Source: Acidimicrobiales bacterium (GTDB lineage Bacteria > Actinomycetota > Acidimicrobiia > Acidimicrobiales > JANYDT01). From it: a DNA stretch of 5,531 bases. The translations under genes and the position numbers were made by a program. The DNA is taken from the NCBI GenBank assembly GCA_025358985.1, contig JANYHQ010000531.1, forward strand, positions 1 to 5,531. Direction: 5' to 3'. The first letter of the stretch is position 1. Each line of letters begins with the position of its first letter. This document shows positions 1 to 5,175 of the stretch, piece by piece. A model generated the notes under the pieces. It made no database searches, was not told the DNA's origin, and saw only the letters and a program-made list of their open reading frames with translations.

Positions 1-783
1 GTCAAGGCCCTGCGGGAATTGAGTTCGGCGGGGGTGACGGCGCCGGATCGTGCCGTGTGGAAACAGTCCATCAGCGGATGGCAGGAGAACTTTCCGTTGC
101 ATTACGAGCCGGCCGCTGCCGGTGATGCGCTGAAGCCGCAGATGGTGCTCGAGCATCTCCGTGATTCGTCGCCCGAGGACACCATCTTGGTGTCGGGTGT
201 GGGCCAACATCAGATGTGGTCCAGCCAGTATTGGAAGTTCCGTCATCCCTACACATGGGTGAACTCCGGTGGTCTGGGCACCATGGGTTTTTCGGTGCCT
301 GCAGCTATTGGTGCCAAGGTGGGTCAGCCCGACAAAACGGTATGGGCCATTGATGGCGACGGCTGTTTTCAGATGACCAATCAGGAGCTCACCACGGCGT
401 CTATCGAGCGGATCCCCATCAAGGTGGCCATCCTCAACAACTCGTATCTGGGAATGGTGCGTCAGTGGCAGGAGATGTTCTACGACGAGCGGTATTCGGA
501 AGTGTACTTATCACCTGAGCTGCCCGACTTCGTGAAGCTGGCCGAGGCCATGGGCTGCGTGGGTATCCGGGTGGATTCACCCGAAGAGGTGCAGCCGGCC
601 ATCGACAAGGCCAATTCCATCAATGACCGCCCGGTGGTGGTCGACTTCCGGACCGATGAGCGCGAAAAGGTGTTCCCCATGGTGCCTGCGGGTGTCGGCA
701 ATGACGACGTGGAACTACACGAGGCGCAGCGAGAGCGTTTGGCTGTCGAGAAATCCAAGCGCATTGCCAACCGGGGCTGGTGA
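1..783 (+). CDS. ilvB: Acetolactate synthase large (catalytic) subunit, C-terminal part
   Basis: This is the thiamine-diphosphate enzyme that condenses two pyruvates to acetolactate, or pyruvate with 2-oxobutyrate to acetohydroxybutyrate, the first common step of valine/leucine/isoleucine synthesis. The gene is open at the left edge; 260 codons are visible and the frame is open from base 1, so no start is present. Visible signatures are the SGGLGTMGFSVPAAIGAK stretch of the TPP-binding domain, the ThDP/Mg motif GDGCFQMTNQE (GDG at bases 355-363, the metal-binding Asn at 379-381), and NNSYLGMVRQWQ, which carries the Trp known as a herbicide-contact position in plant AHAS. The N-terminal PYR domain and most of the central domain lie outside the window. 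ilvN follows after 6 bases, so the two subunits are almost certainly co-transcribed. The catabolic AlsS type is unlikely because an ACT-domain partner follows directly. Confidence 0.97.
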   Translation, partial: VKALRELSSAGVTAPDRAVWKQSISGWQENFPLHYEPAAAGDALKPQMVLEHLRDSSPEDTILVSGVGQHQMWSSQYWKFRHPYTWVNSGGLGTMGFSVPAAIGAKVGQPDKTVWAIDGDGCFQMTNQELTTASIERIPIKVAILNNSYLGMVRQWQEMFYDERYSEVYLSPELPDFVKLAEAMGCVGIRVDSPEEVQPAIDKANSINDRPVVVDFRTDEREKVFPMVPAGVGNDDVELHEAQRERLAVEKSKRIANRGW

Positions 784-789
784 ACTCTG

Positions 790-1350
790 ATGACTGAATT
801 CAAGGAAGCCATCCGTCCCACCGGCAAGGCCGGGCATCACACCCTCAGTGTGTTGGTGGAGAACAAGTTCGGCGTGCTGGCCCGAGTGGCATCACTCATC
901 AGCCGTCGTGGATACAACATCTATTCGCTGGCGGTGGCCCCCACTGACGATCCGCGTACGTCGCGCATCACCATCGTGGTGGACGCTGACTCCACGCCTA
1001 TGGATCAAATTGTGAAACAGCTCACCAAGCTCATCAACGTGCTCGACATTCGCGAGTTGTCGGCTGCTGAATCGGTGGCTCGCGAGTTGCTGCTCATCAC
1101 GGTTCAAGCGCCCAGTGAGCGACGGGCTGAGGTGGCGGAATTGGTGAACATCTTCGACGGCAAAATCGTGAATGTGGGCTTTGATCAGATCACCATCATG
1201 CTGGCTGATCCGCCCGAGAAGCTCGACGATTTCGAGGAGTTGGTGCGACCCTTCGGCATTGTGGAGGTTCAGCGCACCGGCCAGGTGGCCCTACCCAAGT
1301 TGGCCCGCCAGGCCCTCACCCTGCACGTGGTGGAGGACTTGGCCGGCTGA
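790..1350 (+). CDS. ilvN: Acetolactate synthase small (regulatory) subunit
   Basis: This is the regulatory partner of IlvB; in this family it stimulates catalysis and confers feedback inhibition by valine. It has 186 residues, slightly longer than E. coli IlvH because of short extensions at both ends. An N-terminal ACT domain covers about residues 17-90, with HTLSVLVENKFGVLARV and SRRGYNIYSLAVAPTDDP. Gly28 and Asn43 align by eye with the IlvH effector-site residues Gly14 and Asn29, so valine sensitivity is expected (inference). The C-terminal ALS_ss_C domain covers about 95-170 (RELLLITVQAP, FDGKIVNVG, GIVEVQRTGQVAL). The ATG lies 6 bases after the ilvB stop and no strong Shine-Dalgarno is seen, which suggests translational coupling to ilvB. 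A GC-rich hairpin begins 4 bases after the stop. Confidence 0.96.
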   Translation: MTEFKEAIRPTGKAGHHTLSVLVENKFGVLARVASLISRRGYNIYSLAVAPTDDPRTSRITIVVDADSTPMDQIVKQLTKLINVLDIRELSAAESVARELLLITVQAPSERRAEVAELVNIFDGKIVNVGFDQITIMLADPPEKLDDFEELVRPFGIVEVQRTGQVALPKLARQALTLHVVEDLAG

Positions 1351-1354
1351 GCCC

Positions 1355-1372
1355 CGGGTGCACGCCCACCCG
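1355..1372 (+). terminator. GC-rich hairpin directly after ilvN, possible ilvBN transcript end
   Basis: CGGGTG (1355-1360) pairs perfectly with CACCCG (1367-1372) across a 6-base loop, starting 4 bases after the ilvN stop. No T-tract follows, so it is not a canonical Rho-independent terminator. Tract-less hairpins at gene ends are common in actinobacteria. It could instead protect the 3' end, or act together with the palindromic repeats downstream. Its right arm overlaps the inverted partial repeat copy at 1363-1380. Confidence 0.4.
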
Positions 1373-1380
1373 AACTCGTA
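1363..1380 (-). repeat. Partial inverted third copy of the 65-bp element
   Basis: CGCCC (1363-1367), one A, then CCCGAACTCGTA (1369-1380) is the reverse complement of the right end of the 65-bp repeat (TACGAGTTCGGG at 1445-1456 and 1518-1529, followed by CAGGGCG). Seventeen bases match, with a one-base gap and one mismatch. It faces the two complete copies and could pair with either across the hexamer array, making a long-range stem that competes slightly (bases 1445-1447) with the local hairpin of copy 1. Confidence 0.6.
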
Positions 1381-1402
1381 CTCGTACTCGTACTCGTACT
1401 CG
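1375..1402. repeat. CTCGTA hexamer tandem array (4 full units plus 4 bases)
   Basis: Perfect head-to-tail copies of CTCGTA occupy 1375-1398, followed by CTCG. The first unit is the tail of the inverted partial repeat copy and the last partial unit runs into 65-bp copy 1, so the array looks like slippage expansion of a hexamer native to that element. It lies between ilvN and ilvY, outside any credible gene. Its copy number may vary between strains. Confidence 0.9.
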
Positions 1403-1465
1403 CCGTTCCGGTAGCAATATTTCTCGTAGGCGAGGGAGTTTTGCTACGAGTTCGGGCAGGGCGGG
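1401..1465. repeat. 65-bp palindromic intergenic element, copy 1
   Basis: This is the first of two direct copies with a 73-base period; 62 of 65 positions agree with the copy at 1474-1538. Its core (1411-1447) folds into a hairpin: GTAGCAATATTTCTCG pairs with the right arm 1431-1447 around the loop TAGG, with one T-T mismatch and one bulged G. This gives 15 pairs including two G-T wobbles. No T-tract follows the stem. The unit ends in a G-rich tail, CAGGGCGGG. The three differences from copy 2 all fall in the inner stem or loop (positions 1422, 1423 and 1428). Confidence 0.9.
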
Positions 1466-1473
1466 CCCACCCC

Positions 1474-1538
1474 CGCCGTTCCGGTAGCAATATTGGTCGT
1501 GGGCGAGGGAGTTTTGCTACGAGTTCGGGCAGGGCGGG
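1474..1538. repeat. 65-bp palindromic intergenic element, copy 2
   Basis: This is the second direct copy. The hairpin core is at 1484-1520. Two T/C-to-G differences unpair two positions of the inner stem, and the third lies in the loop, so this copy is less stable than copy 1. An outer clamp, CCCGCC (1472-1477) with GGCGGG (1533-1538), could close the whole unit. The copy ends at the base directly before the ilvY stop, so the element begins immediately after that gene on the minus strand. It is probably a transcript-end structure for ilvY, or part of a dispersed repeat family (inference). Confidence 0.9.
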
Positions 1539-2378
1539 TCACCTCAGCATGGCCCAGAGCAATGCCAGTGGGCCACGAGCGATGTTCCGACGTGCCGCGC
1601 ACAGACCGATCCCCATGGTGGGAAGCCGTGCCGGCGGGCTCAGCTCCCGCAAGCGTGGACGCAATGCGCTCGACTCCAGCACCAAGCGGGGCACGATGCC
1701 GATACCGGACCCGAGCGCGGTGAGCGTCACCACTTCCTCGTGAGTCTCCGTCTCCTGCACGGAATGCTCTGTGCTCATATGAACACGACGCCATTCGTCG
1801 ATGAGCGAGCGAGTGACACCCGGTCGGGGCAGTACCAGCCGCACGTCGGCCCATGGGCGACTCACCCTGGTGTCAAGCGCACAAAATGCGACCAGCGATG
1901 TTGCCGCTACCTCCAACGACACCAGTGCGCGCGGCAGCGATCGCGGTAGTGGTGCAAATGCTGCATCCACCTCTCCACTCAACGCCGCATCGAGAGCCCT
2001 ACTGGCGGCCCCGGTGTGTAGCGACAATTCCACCGTGGGGTGCTCACGGCGGAACGCAGCAAGTACATCGGGCACGATGGTTTGCGAAGCCGTAAGCGTA
2101 CAGAAGATAGACAGCGACCCGGCTGGATTGGGTGACTGGCTCAGTGCATTCCAGGTATCGACCATGGACCGCAAACCATCCAACACAGGCGCCGCAGCTG
2201 CATTGACCCGCACGGAACGGCCTTCTCGATCGAAGAGGGGCACACCCAATGACGCCTCCACCCGTTGCACGGCCCGCGACACCGTCGACTGACTCACGTG
2301 GTTGGCCCTAGCCACCGCCCCGAAGTTGGCCCTATCAGCGGCTGCCACGGTGAGCACAATGTCATCAAGATCGGGCAC
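1539..2378 (-). CDS. ilvY: LysR-type regulator, probable IlvY (activator of ilvC)
   Basis: This is a DNA-binding regulator of 279 residues. The N-terminal winged helix-turn-helix covers about residues 1-60 (FGAVARANHVSQSTVSRAVQ, then LGVPLFDREGRSVRV). The LysR substrate-binding domain covers about 88-279. By eye it resembles enterobacterial IlvY far more than a generic LysR protein: GSLSIFCTLTA against GELHIFCSVTA, FRREHPTVELSLHTG against FRAEHPSVEIKLTTG, SGEVDAAFAP against TGEADLAIAG, and a collinear C-terminus (ALGSGIGIVPRLVLE; ARRNIARGPLALLWAML). E. coli IlvY is divergent from ilvC and activates it when acetolactate or acetohydroxybutyrate is bound; the layout here is the same. The GTG at 2376-2378 is chosen because it places the N-terminus level with IlvY. 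No Shine-Dalgarno precedes it, but a TATAGT lies 6 bases upstream, so the mRNA may be leaderless. The gene name is inference from similarity plus synteny. Confidence 0.86.
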   Translation of the reverse strand: MPDLDDIVLTVAAADRANFGAVARANHVSQSTVSRAVQRVEASLGVPLFDREGRSVRVNAAAAPVLDGLRSMVDTWNALSQSPNPAGSLSIFCTLTASQTIVPDVLAAFRREHPTVELSLHTGAASRALDAALSGEVDAAFAPLPRSLPRALVSLEVAATSLVAFCALDTRVSRPWADVRLVLPRPGVTRSLIDEWRRVHMSTEHSVQETETHEEVVTLTALGSGIGIVPRLVLESSALRPRLRELSPPARLPTMGIGLCAARRNIARGPLALLWAMLR

Positions 2379-2390
2379 TCATGCACTATA
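2379..2390 (-). promoter_or_regulatory. Probable -10 element of a leaderless ilvY transcript
   Basis: On the minus strand TATAGT (complement of 2385-2390) is followed by exactly six bases and then the ilvY GTG. This spacing puts the transcription start at the start codon, typical of leaderless genes in actinobacteria. No good -35 hexamer is present at 17 bases. The -10 lies inside the dyad at 2381-2395, as expected if IlvY represses its own gene. Confidence 0.5.
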
Positions 2391-2395
2391 CGCAT
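2381..2395. promoter_or_regulatory. Candidate LysR (IlvY) binding dyad near ilvY
   Basis: ATGC (2381-2384), seven bases, GCAT (2392-2395). The arms contain the T-N11-A pattern typical of LysR boxes (T2382, A2394). It overlaps the probable ilvY -10, a position that would give autorepression. The arms are only four bases, so chance is possible. Confidence 0.35.
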
Positions 2396-2401
2396 CAACC
2401 A

Positions 2402-2419
2402 TATCCGACATTTGCGATA
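2402..2419. promoter_or_regulatory. Second candidate operator dyad in the ilvY-ilvC gap
   Basis: TATC (2402-2405), ten bases, GATA (2416-2419) sits near the middle of the divergent gap, two helical turns from the dyad at 2381-2395 measured centre to centre (about 22 bases). E. coli IlvY binds two tandem operators in the equivalent gap. A third small dyad, CCGA-AA-TCGG, lies at 2430-2439. Any ilvC promoter is weak by eye (AAGAAT at 2441-2446 is the best -10-like hexamer), as would fit an activator-dependent promoter. Confidence 0.3.
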
Positions 2420-2460
2420 GCCGCACCAGCCGAAATCGGGAAGAATGTAGGTCCACACAC

Positions 2461-2466
2461 AGGAGG
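2461..2466 (+). promoter_or_regulatory. Strong ribosome binding site of ilvC
   Basis: AGGAGG lies seven bases before the ATG at 2474. It decides the start, because the frame stays open upstream to 2381, inside the intergenic region. Confidence 0.9.
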
Positions 2467-2473
2467 TGCCCCC

Positions 2474-3505
2474 ATGGCAACCGTCTATTACGAGAAGGAC
2501 GCTGACCCGTCCATCATCCTTGGCACCAAGGTGGCCATCCTCGGCTACGGCAGCCAGGGGCATGCTCACGCCCTGAACCTGAAGGAGTCGGGCGTCGACG
2601 TGGTCGTCGGTCTGCGCGAGGGGTCGTCGTCGAAGTCCAAGGCAGAGGCGGCCGGTCTGAAGGTGCTCACCATGCCCGAAGCAGCGGCGTATGCCGACCT
2701 GGTCATGATCACGCTTCCGGACACCGACATCGCCGAGGTGTTCGATCGCGATGTGGCTCCCAACCTCAGTGCCGGCCAGGCCGTTGCCTTCGCTCATGGT
2801 CTCAACGTGCGCTTCGAGTTGGTGAAGCCGGCCGCCAACGTTGACGTCATCATGATCGCCCCCAAGGGTCCCGGACACTTGGTGCGTCGCACCTACACCG
2901 AGGGTGGCGGCGTGCCCGCGCTCATTGCCGTGGAGCAAGACGCCAGCGGAAAGGCCAAGGCCCTTGCTCTGTCGTATGCGTATGCCATTGGTGGCGCCCG
3001 CGCCGGAATCATCGAAACAACATTTGCGGAGGAGACCGAGACTGATCTCTTCGGCGAGCAGGTGGTGTTGTGTGGCGGCCTCACCTCGTTGGTGCAGGCC
3101 GGGTTCGAGACGCTTGTCGAAGCGGGCTACCAGCCGGAGATGGCGTACTTCGAGTGCCTTCACGAGGTGAAACTCATCGTTGACCTGATGTACGAGCAGG
3201 GCATCAGCGGCATGCGCTATTCCATCTCCACCACCGCTGAATACGGGGACCTCACCCGCGGCCCACGCATCATCACCGACGCCACCAAAGCGGAAATGAA
3301 GAAGATCCTGGGCGAGATCACCAGCGGTGAATTCGCCAAAGAGTTCATTGGTGATTACAAGGCCGGGTCACCCAAGTTCAATGCTCTGCGAGCGGCCGGT
3401 AAGGCTCACCCCATCGAGAAGACAGGCGGTGAGCTGCGAGCCATGATGCCGTGGATTTCGGCTGGCAAGCAGAAGGTAGAAGACGCTGCTGGCGGCTCCA
3501 ACTGA
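2474..3505 (+). CDS. ilvC: Ketol-acid reductoisomerase, class I (short form)
   Basis: This cytosolic, Mg-dependent, NADPH-linked enzyme converts acetolactate to 2,3-dihydroxyisovalerate and acetohydroxybutyrate to the isoleucine precursor, directly after IlvBN. The 343 residues fit the short class I form. The Rossmann fold starts with VAILGYGSQGHAHALNL (residues 20-36). The NADPH-phosphate loop carries Arg48 and Ser51-Ser53. His108 lies in FAHGLNV. The knotted C-terminal domain has the expected metal and substrate ligands Asp191 and Glu195 (ETDLFGEQ), Glu227 and Glu231 (FECLHEVK), and Ser252 (SISTTAEYGD). The ATG at 2474 is set by the AGGAGG upstream and by the family N-terminus. It is divergent from the ilvY-like gene, suggesting activation by it. 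Its stop abuts the stop of the converging DinB-like gene with no gap. No key residue is missing. Confidence 0.98.
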   Translation: MATVYYEKDADPSIILGTKVAILGYGSQGHAHALNLKESGVDVVVGLREGSSSKSKAEAAGLKVLTMPEAAAYADLVMITLPDTDIAEVFDRDVAPNLSAGQAVAFAHGLNVRFELVKPAANVDVIMIAPKGPGHLVRRTYTEGGGVPALIAVEQDASGKAKALALSYAYAIGGARAGIIETTFAEETETDLFGEQVVLCGGLTSLVQAGFETLVEAGYQPEMAYFECLHEVKLIVDLMYEQGISGMRYSISTTAEYGDLTRGPRIITDATKAEMKKILGEITSGEFAKEFIGDYKAGSPKFNALRAAGKAHPIEKTGGELRAMMPWISAGKQKVEDAAGGSN

Positions 3506-3979
3506 TCAGGCGCTCTGAAGTCGCAGCGCCAAGATCTGGCTGGTATGGGCCGGTAGGTGCAGCAATGCATGGACGTTCATGAGGCTGCACCACGGTTCCG
3601 GACCCTCCATTCGCATTTCTTTGTCATCGAACGATGACACCGTCACCCGCCGCTGGGCGATGTCATCATCCATACTTTCCATCAGCGCGCATACCTCCTC
3701 GGCCTGGCGTTCCATCTGCTGAACGAGGCACTCGTGATCTGGCACGGACGCCACGATGGCGTCCACCAGTGTCATTCGGTGGGCGCTTTCATTGTCGAAG
3801 GACGGTTCACCGTCGTCAATCAAATCAGCAGCAACTGCACACACCAGACGATCATTGGCTATGAGATGACCCAGTATCTGAGCAGTGTTCCATTCGTCTG
3901 TACCGGGGTCCCGAAACGGTCCGTTGCGTGCAGCGGCAGCAACGGCTTGATAGGCGGATCGAAGATGAACAGTGTCCAC
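3506..3979 (-). CDS. DinB-like (YfiT/DUF664-type) putative metalloprotein
   Basis: This protein of 157 residues fits the DinB-like four-helix-bundle superfamily (usually about 150-180 residues), which includes DinB/YfiT proteins and mycothiol-dependent enzymes. The three superfamily metal-ligand histidines are visible: His38 in ILGHLIANDR, and the HxxxH pair His141/His145 in LLHLPAHTSQI. The typical N-terminal EWNTAQILGHL (residues 29-39) precedes the first. Substrate is unknown; thiol transfer or hydrolase roles are possible from family knowledge only. The GTG at 3977-3979 is preferred because AGGAGG (complement of 3988-3993) lies 8 bases upstream. The frame stays open to 4084, but the extra residues do not resemble the family. 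There is no signal peptide. It converges on ilvC and is divergent from the lipoprotein gene. Confidence 0.8.
   Translation of the reverse strand: MDTVHLRSAYQAVAAAARNGPFRDPGTDEWNTAQILGHLIANDRLVCAVAADLIDDGEPSFDNESAHRMTLVDAIVASVPDHECLVQQMERQAEEVCALMESMDDDIAQRRVTVSSFDDKEMRMEGPEPWCSLMNVHALLHLPAHTSQILALRLQSA
3509..3530. terminator. Hairpin just after ilvC, inside the 3' end of the converging gene
   Basis: GGCGCT (3509-3514) and AGCGCC (3525-3530) form a perfect 6-bp stem with a 10-base loop, starting 3 bases after the ilvC stop. There is no intergenic space, so any ilvC terminator must lie within the opposing coding sequence, and this is the best candidate. No T-tract follows on the plus strand. 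Confidence 0.35.
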
Positions 3980-3987
3980 GAGGTTTC

Positions 3988-3993
3988 CCTCCT
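3988..3993 (-). promoter_or_regulatory. Ribosome binding site deciding the DinB-like gene start
   Basis: AGGAGG on the minus strand lies 8 bases before GTG at 3979. It rules out the longer reading from 4084. Confidence 0.8.
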
Positions 3994-4000
3994 CTGTGAC

Positions 4001-4011
4001 GCGATGATCGC
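4001..4011. promoter_or_regulatory. Palindrome GCGAT-G-ATCGC upstream of the DinB-like gene
   Basis: This is a perfect 5-base inverted repeat around one G, between the DinB-like ribosome binding site and a -10-like TACCAT (complement of 4012-4017). It is in the right place for an operator in the 5' leader. No regulator is known, and it may be chance. Confidence 0.25.
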
Positions 4012-4068
4012 AATGGTAGGCGCGCAGACCACCCGAGGGGAGGATGGGCCCATATCGGCAGAACATGT

Positions 4069-4080
4069 GTTGGCGCCAAC
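4069..4080. promoter_or_regulatory. Perfect 12-bp palindrome upstream of the lipoprotein gene
   Basis: GTTGGCGCCAAC is fully self-complementary. It lies five bases before a -10-like TAGAGT (4086-4091), where a -35 or operator would be expected for the lipoprotein-nitroreductase transcript. This suggests a dimeric repressor or activator site. No convincing -35 hexamer is present. Confidence 0.35.
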
Positions 4081-4104
4081 CCATTTAGAGTGGAGACCGT
4101 GTCA

Positions 4105-5172
4105 ATGATGAATTCTCGCTCTCTCGTGATTGCTTCGTGCGCATCACTCATGATTCTTGGTGGCTGTACCAGTTCCAACCCAGCCGTTCGTGCTGCGGCA
4201 GTCACCAACGCCCCGAGTACAACGGCGGCCCCACCCCCATCATCGACCAGTGTTTCTACCGCCATCACCGGCCCGCTCGTGGGGGATCACTGGCATGCTG
4301 CGTATGGCATCTACGACTGTGATCACTACACCGATCCCATCAACGCCAATGCACTGCCTGACCCCGATGGCATTCACGCCCACGACGATGGCCTCATCCA
4401 CATCCATCCGTTCACTGCAGTGGCAGCTGGGGACAATGCAGTGCTCGGACGATTCATGTCAGTGGTGGACATCGAGTTGACCCCAACCACGTTGGATGTT
4501 CCATCATTGGGCCTGTCGCGCACAACCGGTGATGCTTGTGGGGCCACCAAAGCGACAGTGCGGGTGGTGATGTTCAGTGGGAGTCGCCACGGGACGGTCA
4601 CGGTGGTGGAGCACCCAGAGCGCCTTCATCTTGAAGCCAACATGGTGTTGGCTTTCGTGTTTGCTCCACCGGGAGTTGTGCTTGCTCCACCGCCCAGTCT
4701 CAGTGTGTTGGACAGCCCGGCCGACGCCCCCGTGGATTTCACCCTGACGCTGCCGCGTCAGGCCCTTGTCGGCGAACCACCCACGCTCATAAAACCCACT
4801 GGACAGCCACCCACATCGCTGACGACCGACGATCTGGAACTGGGCACCGGTGCGGTTGCAGGCCCCAAGTCGCGGGTCGGAGTGAAATACACACTGATGG
4901 GCTGGGCCAGCGGTAAGCAGATCGACTCCAACTGGACCACTGCGAAGCTGTTCTCATTCGCACTCGGCGCCGGGAACGTCATCGAAGGCTTCGACAAGGG
5001 AATCGTGGGCATGAAGGAGGGCGGTCTACGCAAGATTTTCGTCCCACCCGCCCAAGGGTACGGCGACAGTCCTCCGGATGGCATCGACGCCGGGGACACA
5101 CTCGTTTTTTGGGTACGGCTGGTGGTGGTGGGAAAGCCGATCGCTGGCTCCTATTCCGACGTGGCCGCCTGA
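4105..5172 (+). CDS. Secreted lipoprotein: His-rich N-terminal domain plus FKBP-type peptidyl-prolyl isomerase
   Basis: This is a probable lipid-anchored, extracytoplasmic prolyl isomerase of 355 residues. A short signal peptide (Arg5, hydrophobic 7-18) ends in the lipobox LGGC with Cys21, followed by a Ser/Thr/Pro/Ala linker (22-56). The N-terminal domain, about 58-220, starts with DHWHAAYGIYDCDHY and has a His cluster (His62, 64, 91, 93, 99, 101; GIHAHDDGLIHIHPF) plus Cys72 and Cys145. I cannot name this domain; metal binding is inference. The FKBP domain covers about 240-343, with pocket equivalents Tyr262, Asp274, Phe285, Val292-Ile293, Phe296 (Trp in FKBP12), Tyr319 and Phe335, and VIEGFDKGIVGMKEGG typical of the family. 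ATG 4105 is chosen because GGAG lies 9 bases upstream and the signal peptide begins there; GTG at 4090 would add five residues. The nitroreductase gene starts 3 bases after the stop. Confidence 0.85.
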   Translation: MMNSRSLVIASCASLMILGGCTSSNPAVRAAAVTNAPSTTAAPPPSSTSVSTAITGPLVGDHWHAAYGIYDCDHYTDPINANALPDPDGIHAHDDGLIHIHPFTAVAAGDNAVLGRFMSVVDIELTPTTLDVPSLGLSRTTGDACGATKATVRVVMFSGSRHGTVTVVEHPERLHLEANMVLAFVFAPPGVVLAPPPSLSVLDSPADAPVDFTLTLPRQALVGEPPTLIKPTGQPPTSLTTDDLELGTGAVAGPKSRVGVKYTLMGWASGKQIDSNWTTAKLFSFALGAGNVIEGFDKGIVGMKEGGLRKIFVPPAQGYGDSPPDGIDAGDTLVFWVRLVVVGKPIAGSYSDVAA

Positions 5173-5175
5173 CTC

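Noticed and set aside
1269..1490. Small minus-strand frames translating the repeats (recurrent RTRSKTPSPT peptide)
   Set aside because: The repeated peptide arises only because the 65-bp DNA unit is read through; the similarity is in the DNA and hairpin, there is no ribosome binding site, and the frame runs antisense into ilvN.
1401..1538. CRISPR array, integron attC site or insertion-sequence ends
   Set aside because: There are only two copies with an 8-base spacer, no clear attC core-site pair, and no transposase or integrase frame or target-site duplication nearby.
1801..2292. Open frame of 163 codons on the plus strand opposite ilvY
   Set aside because: Low-complexity Ser/Thr/Ala/Arg composition with no motif, antisense to a protein with clear LysR features.
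2381..2473. In-frame upstream extension of ilvC (31 extra residues from ATG 2381)
   Set aside because: The added residues do not resemble the ilvC family, and AGGAGG seven bases before 2474 fixes the start there; the stretch is the divergent control region.
2294..3163. Long open frame (289 codons) on the minus strand opposite ilvC
   Set aside because: It lies antisense to a clearly recognised ilvC and also crosses the control region; no domain-like pattern is visible, so it is a high-GC shadow.
3980..4084. 35-residue N-terminal extension of the DinB-like protein
   Set aside because: The extension crosses the strong ribosome binding site and the promoter gap, and the remaining 157 residues already match the family length.
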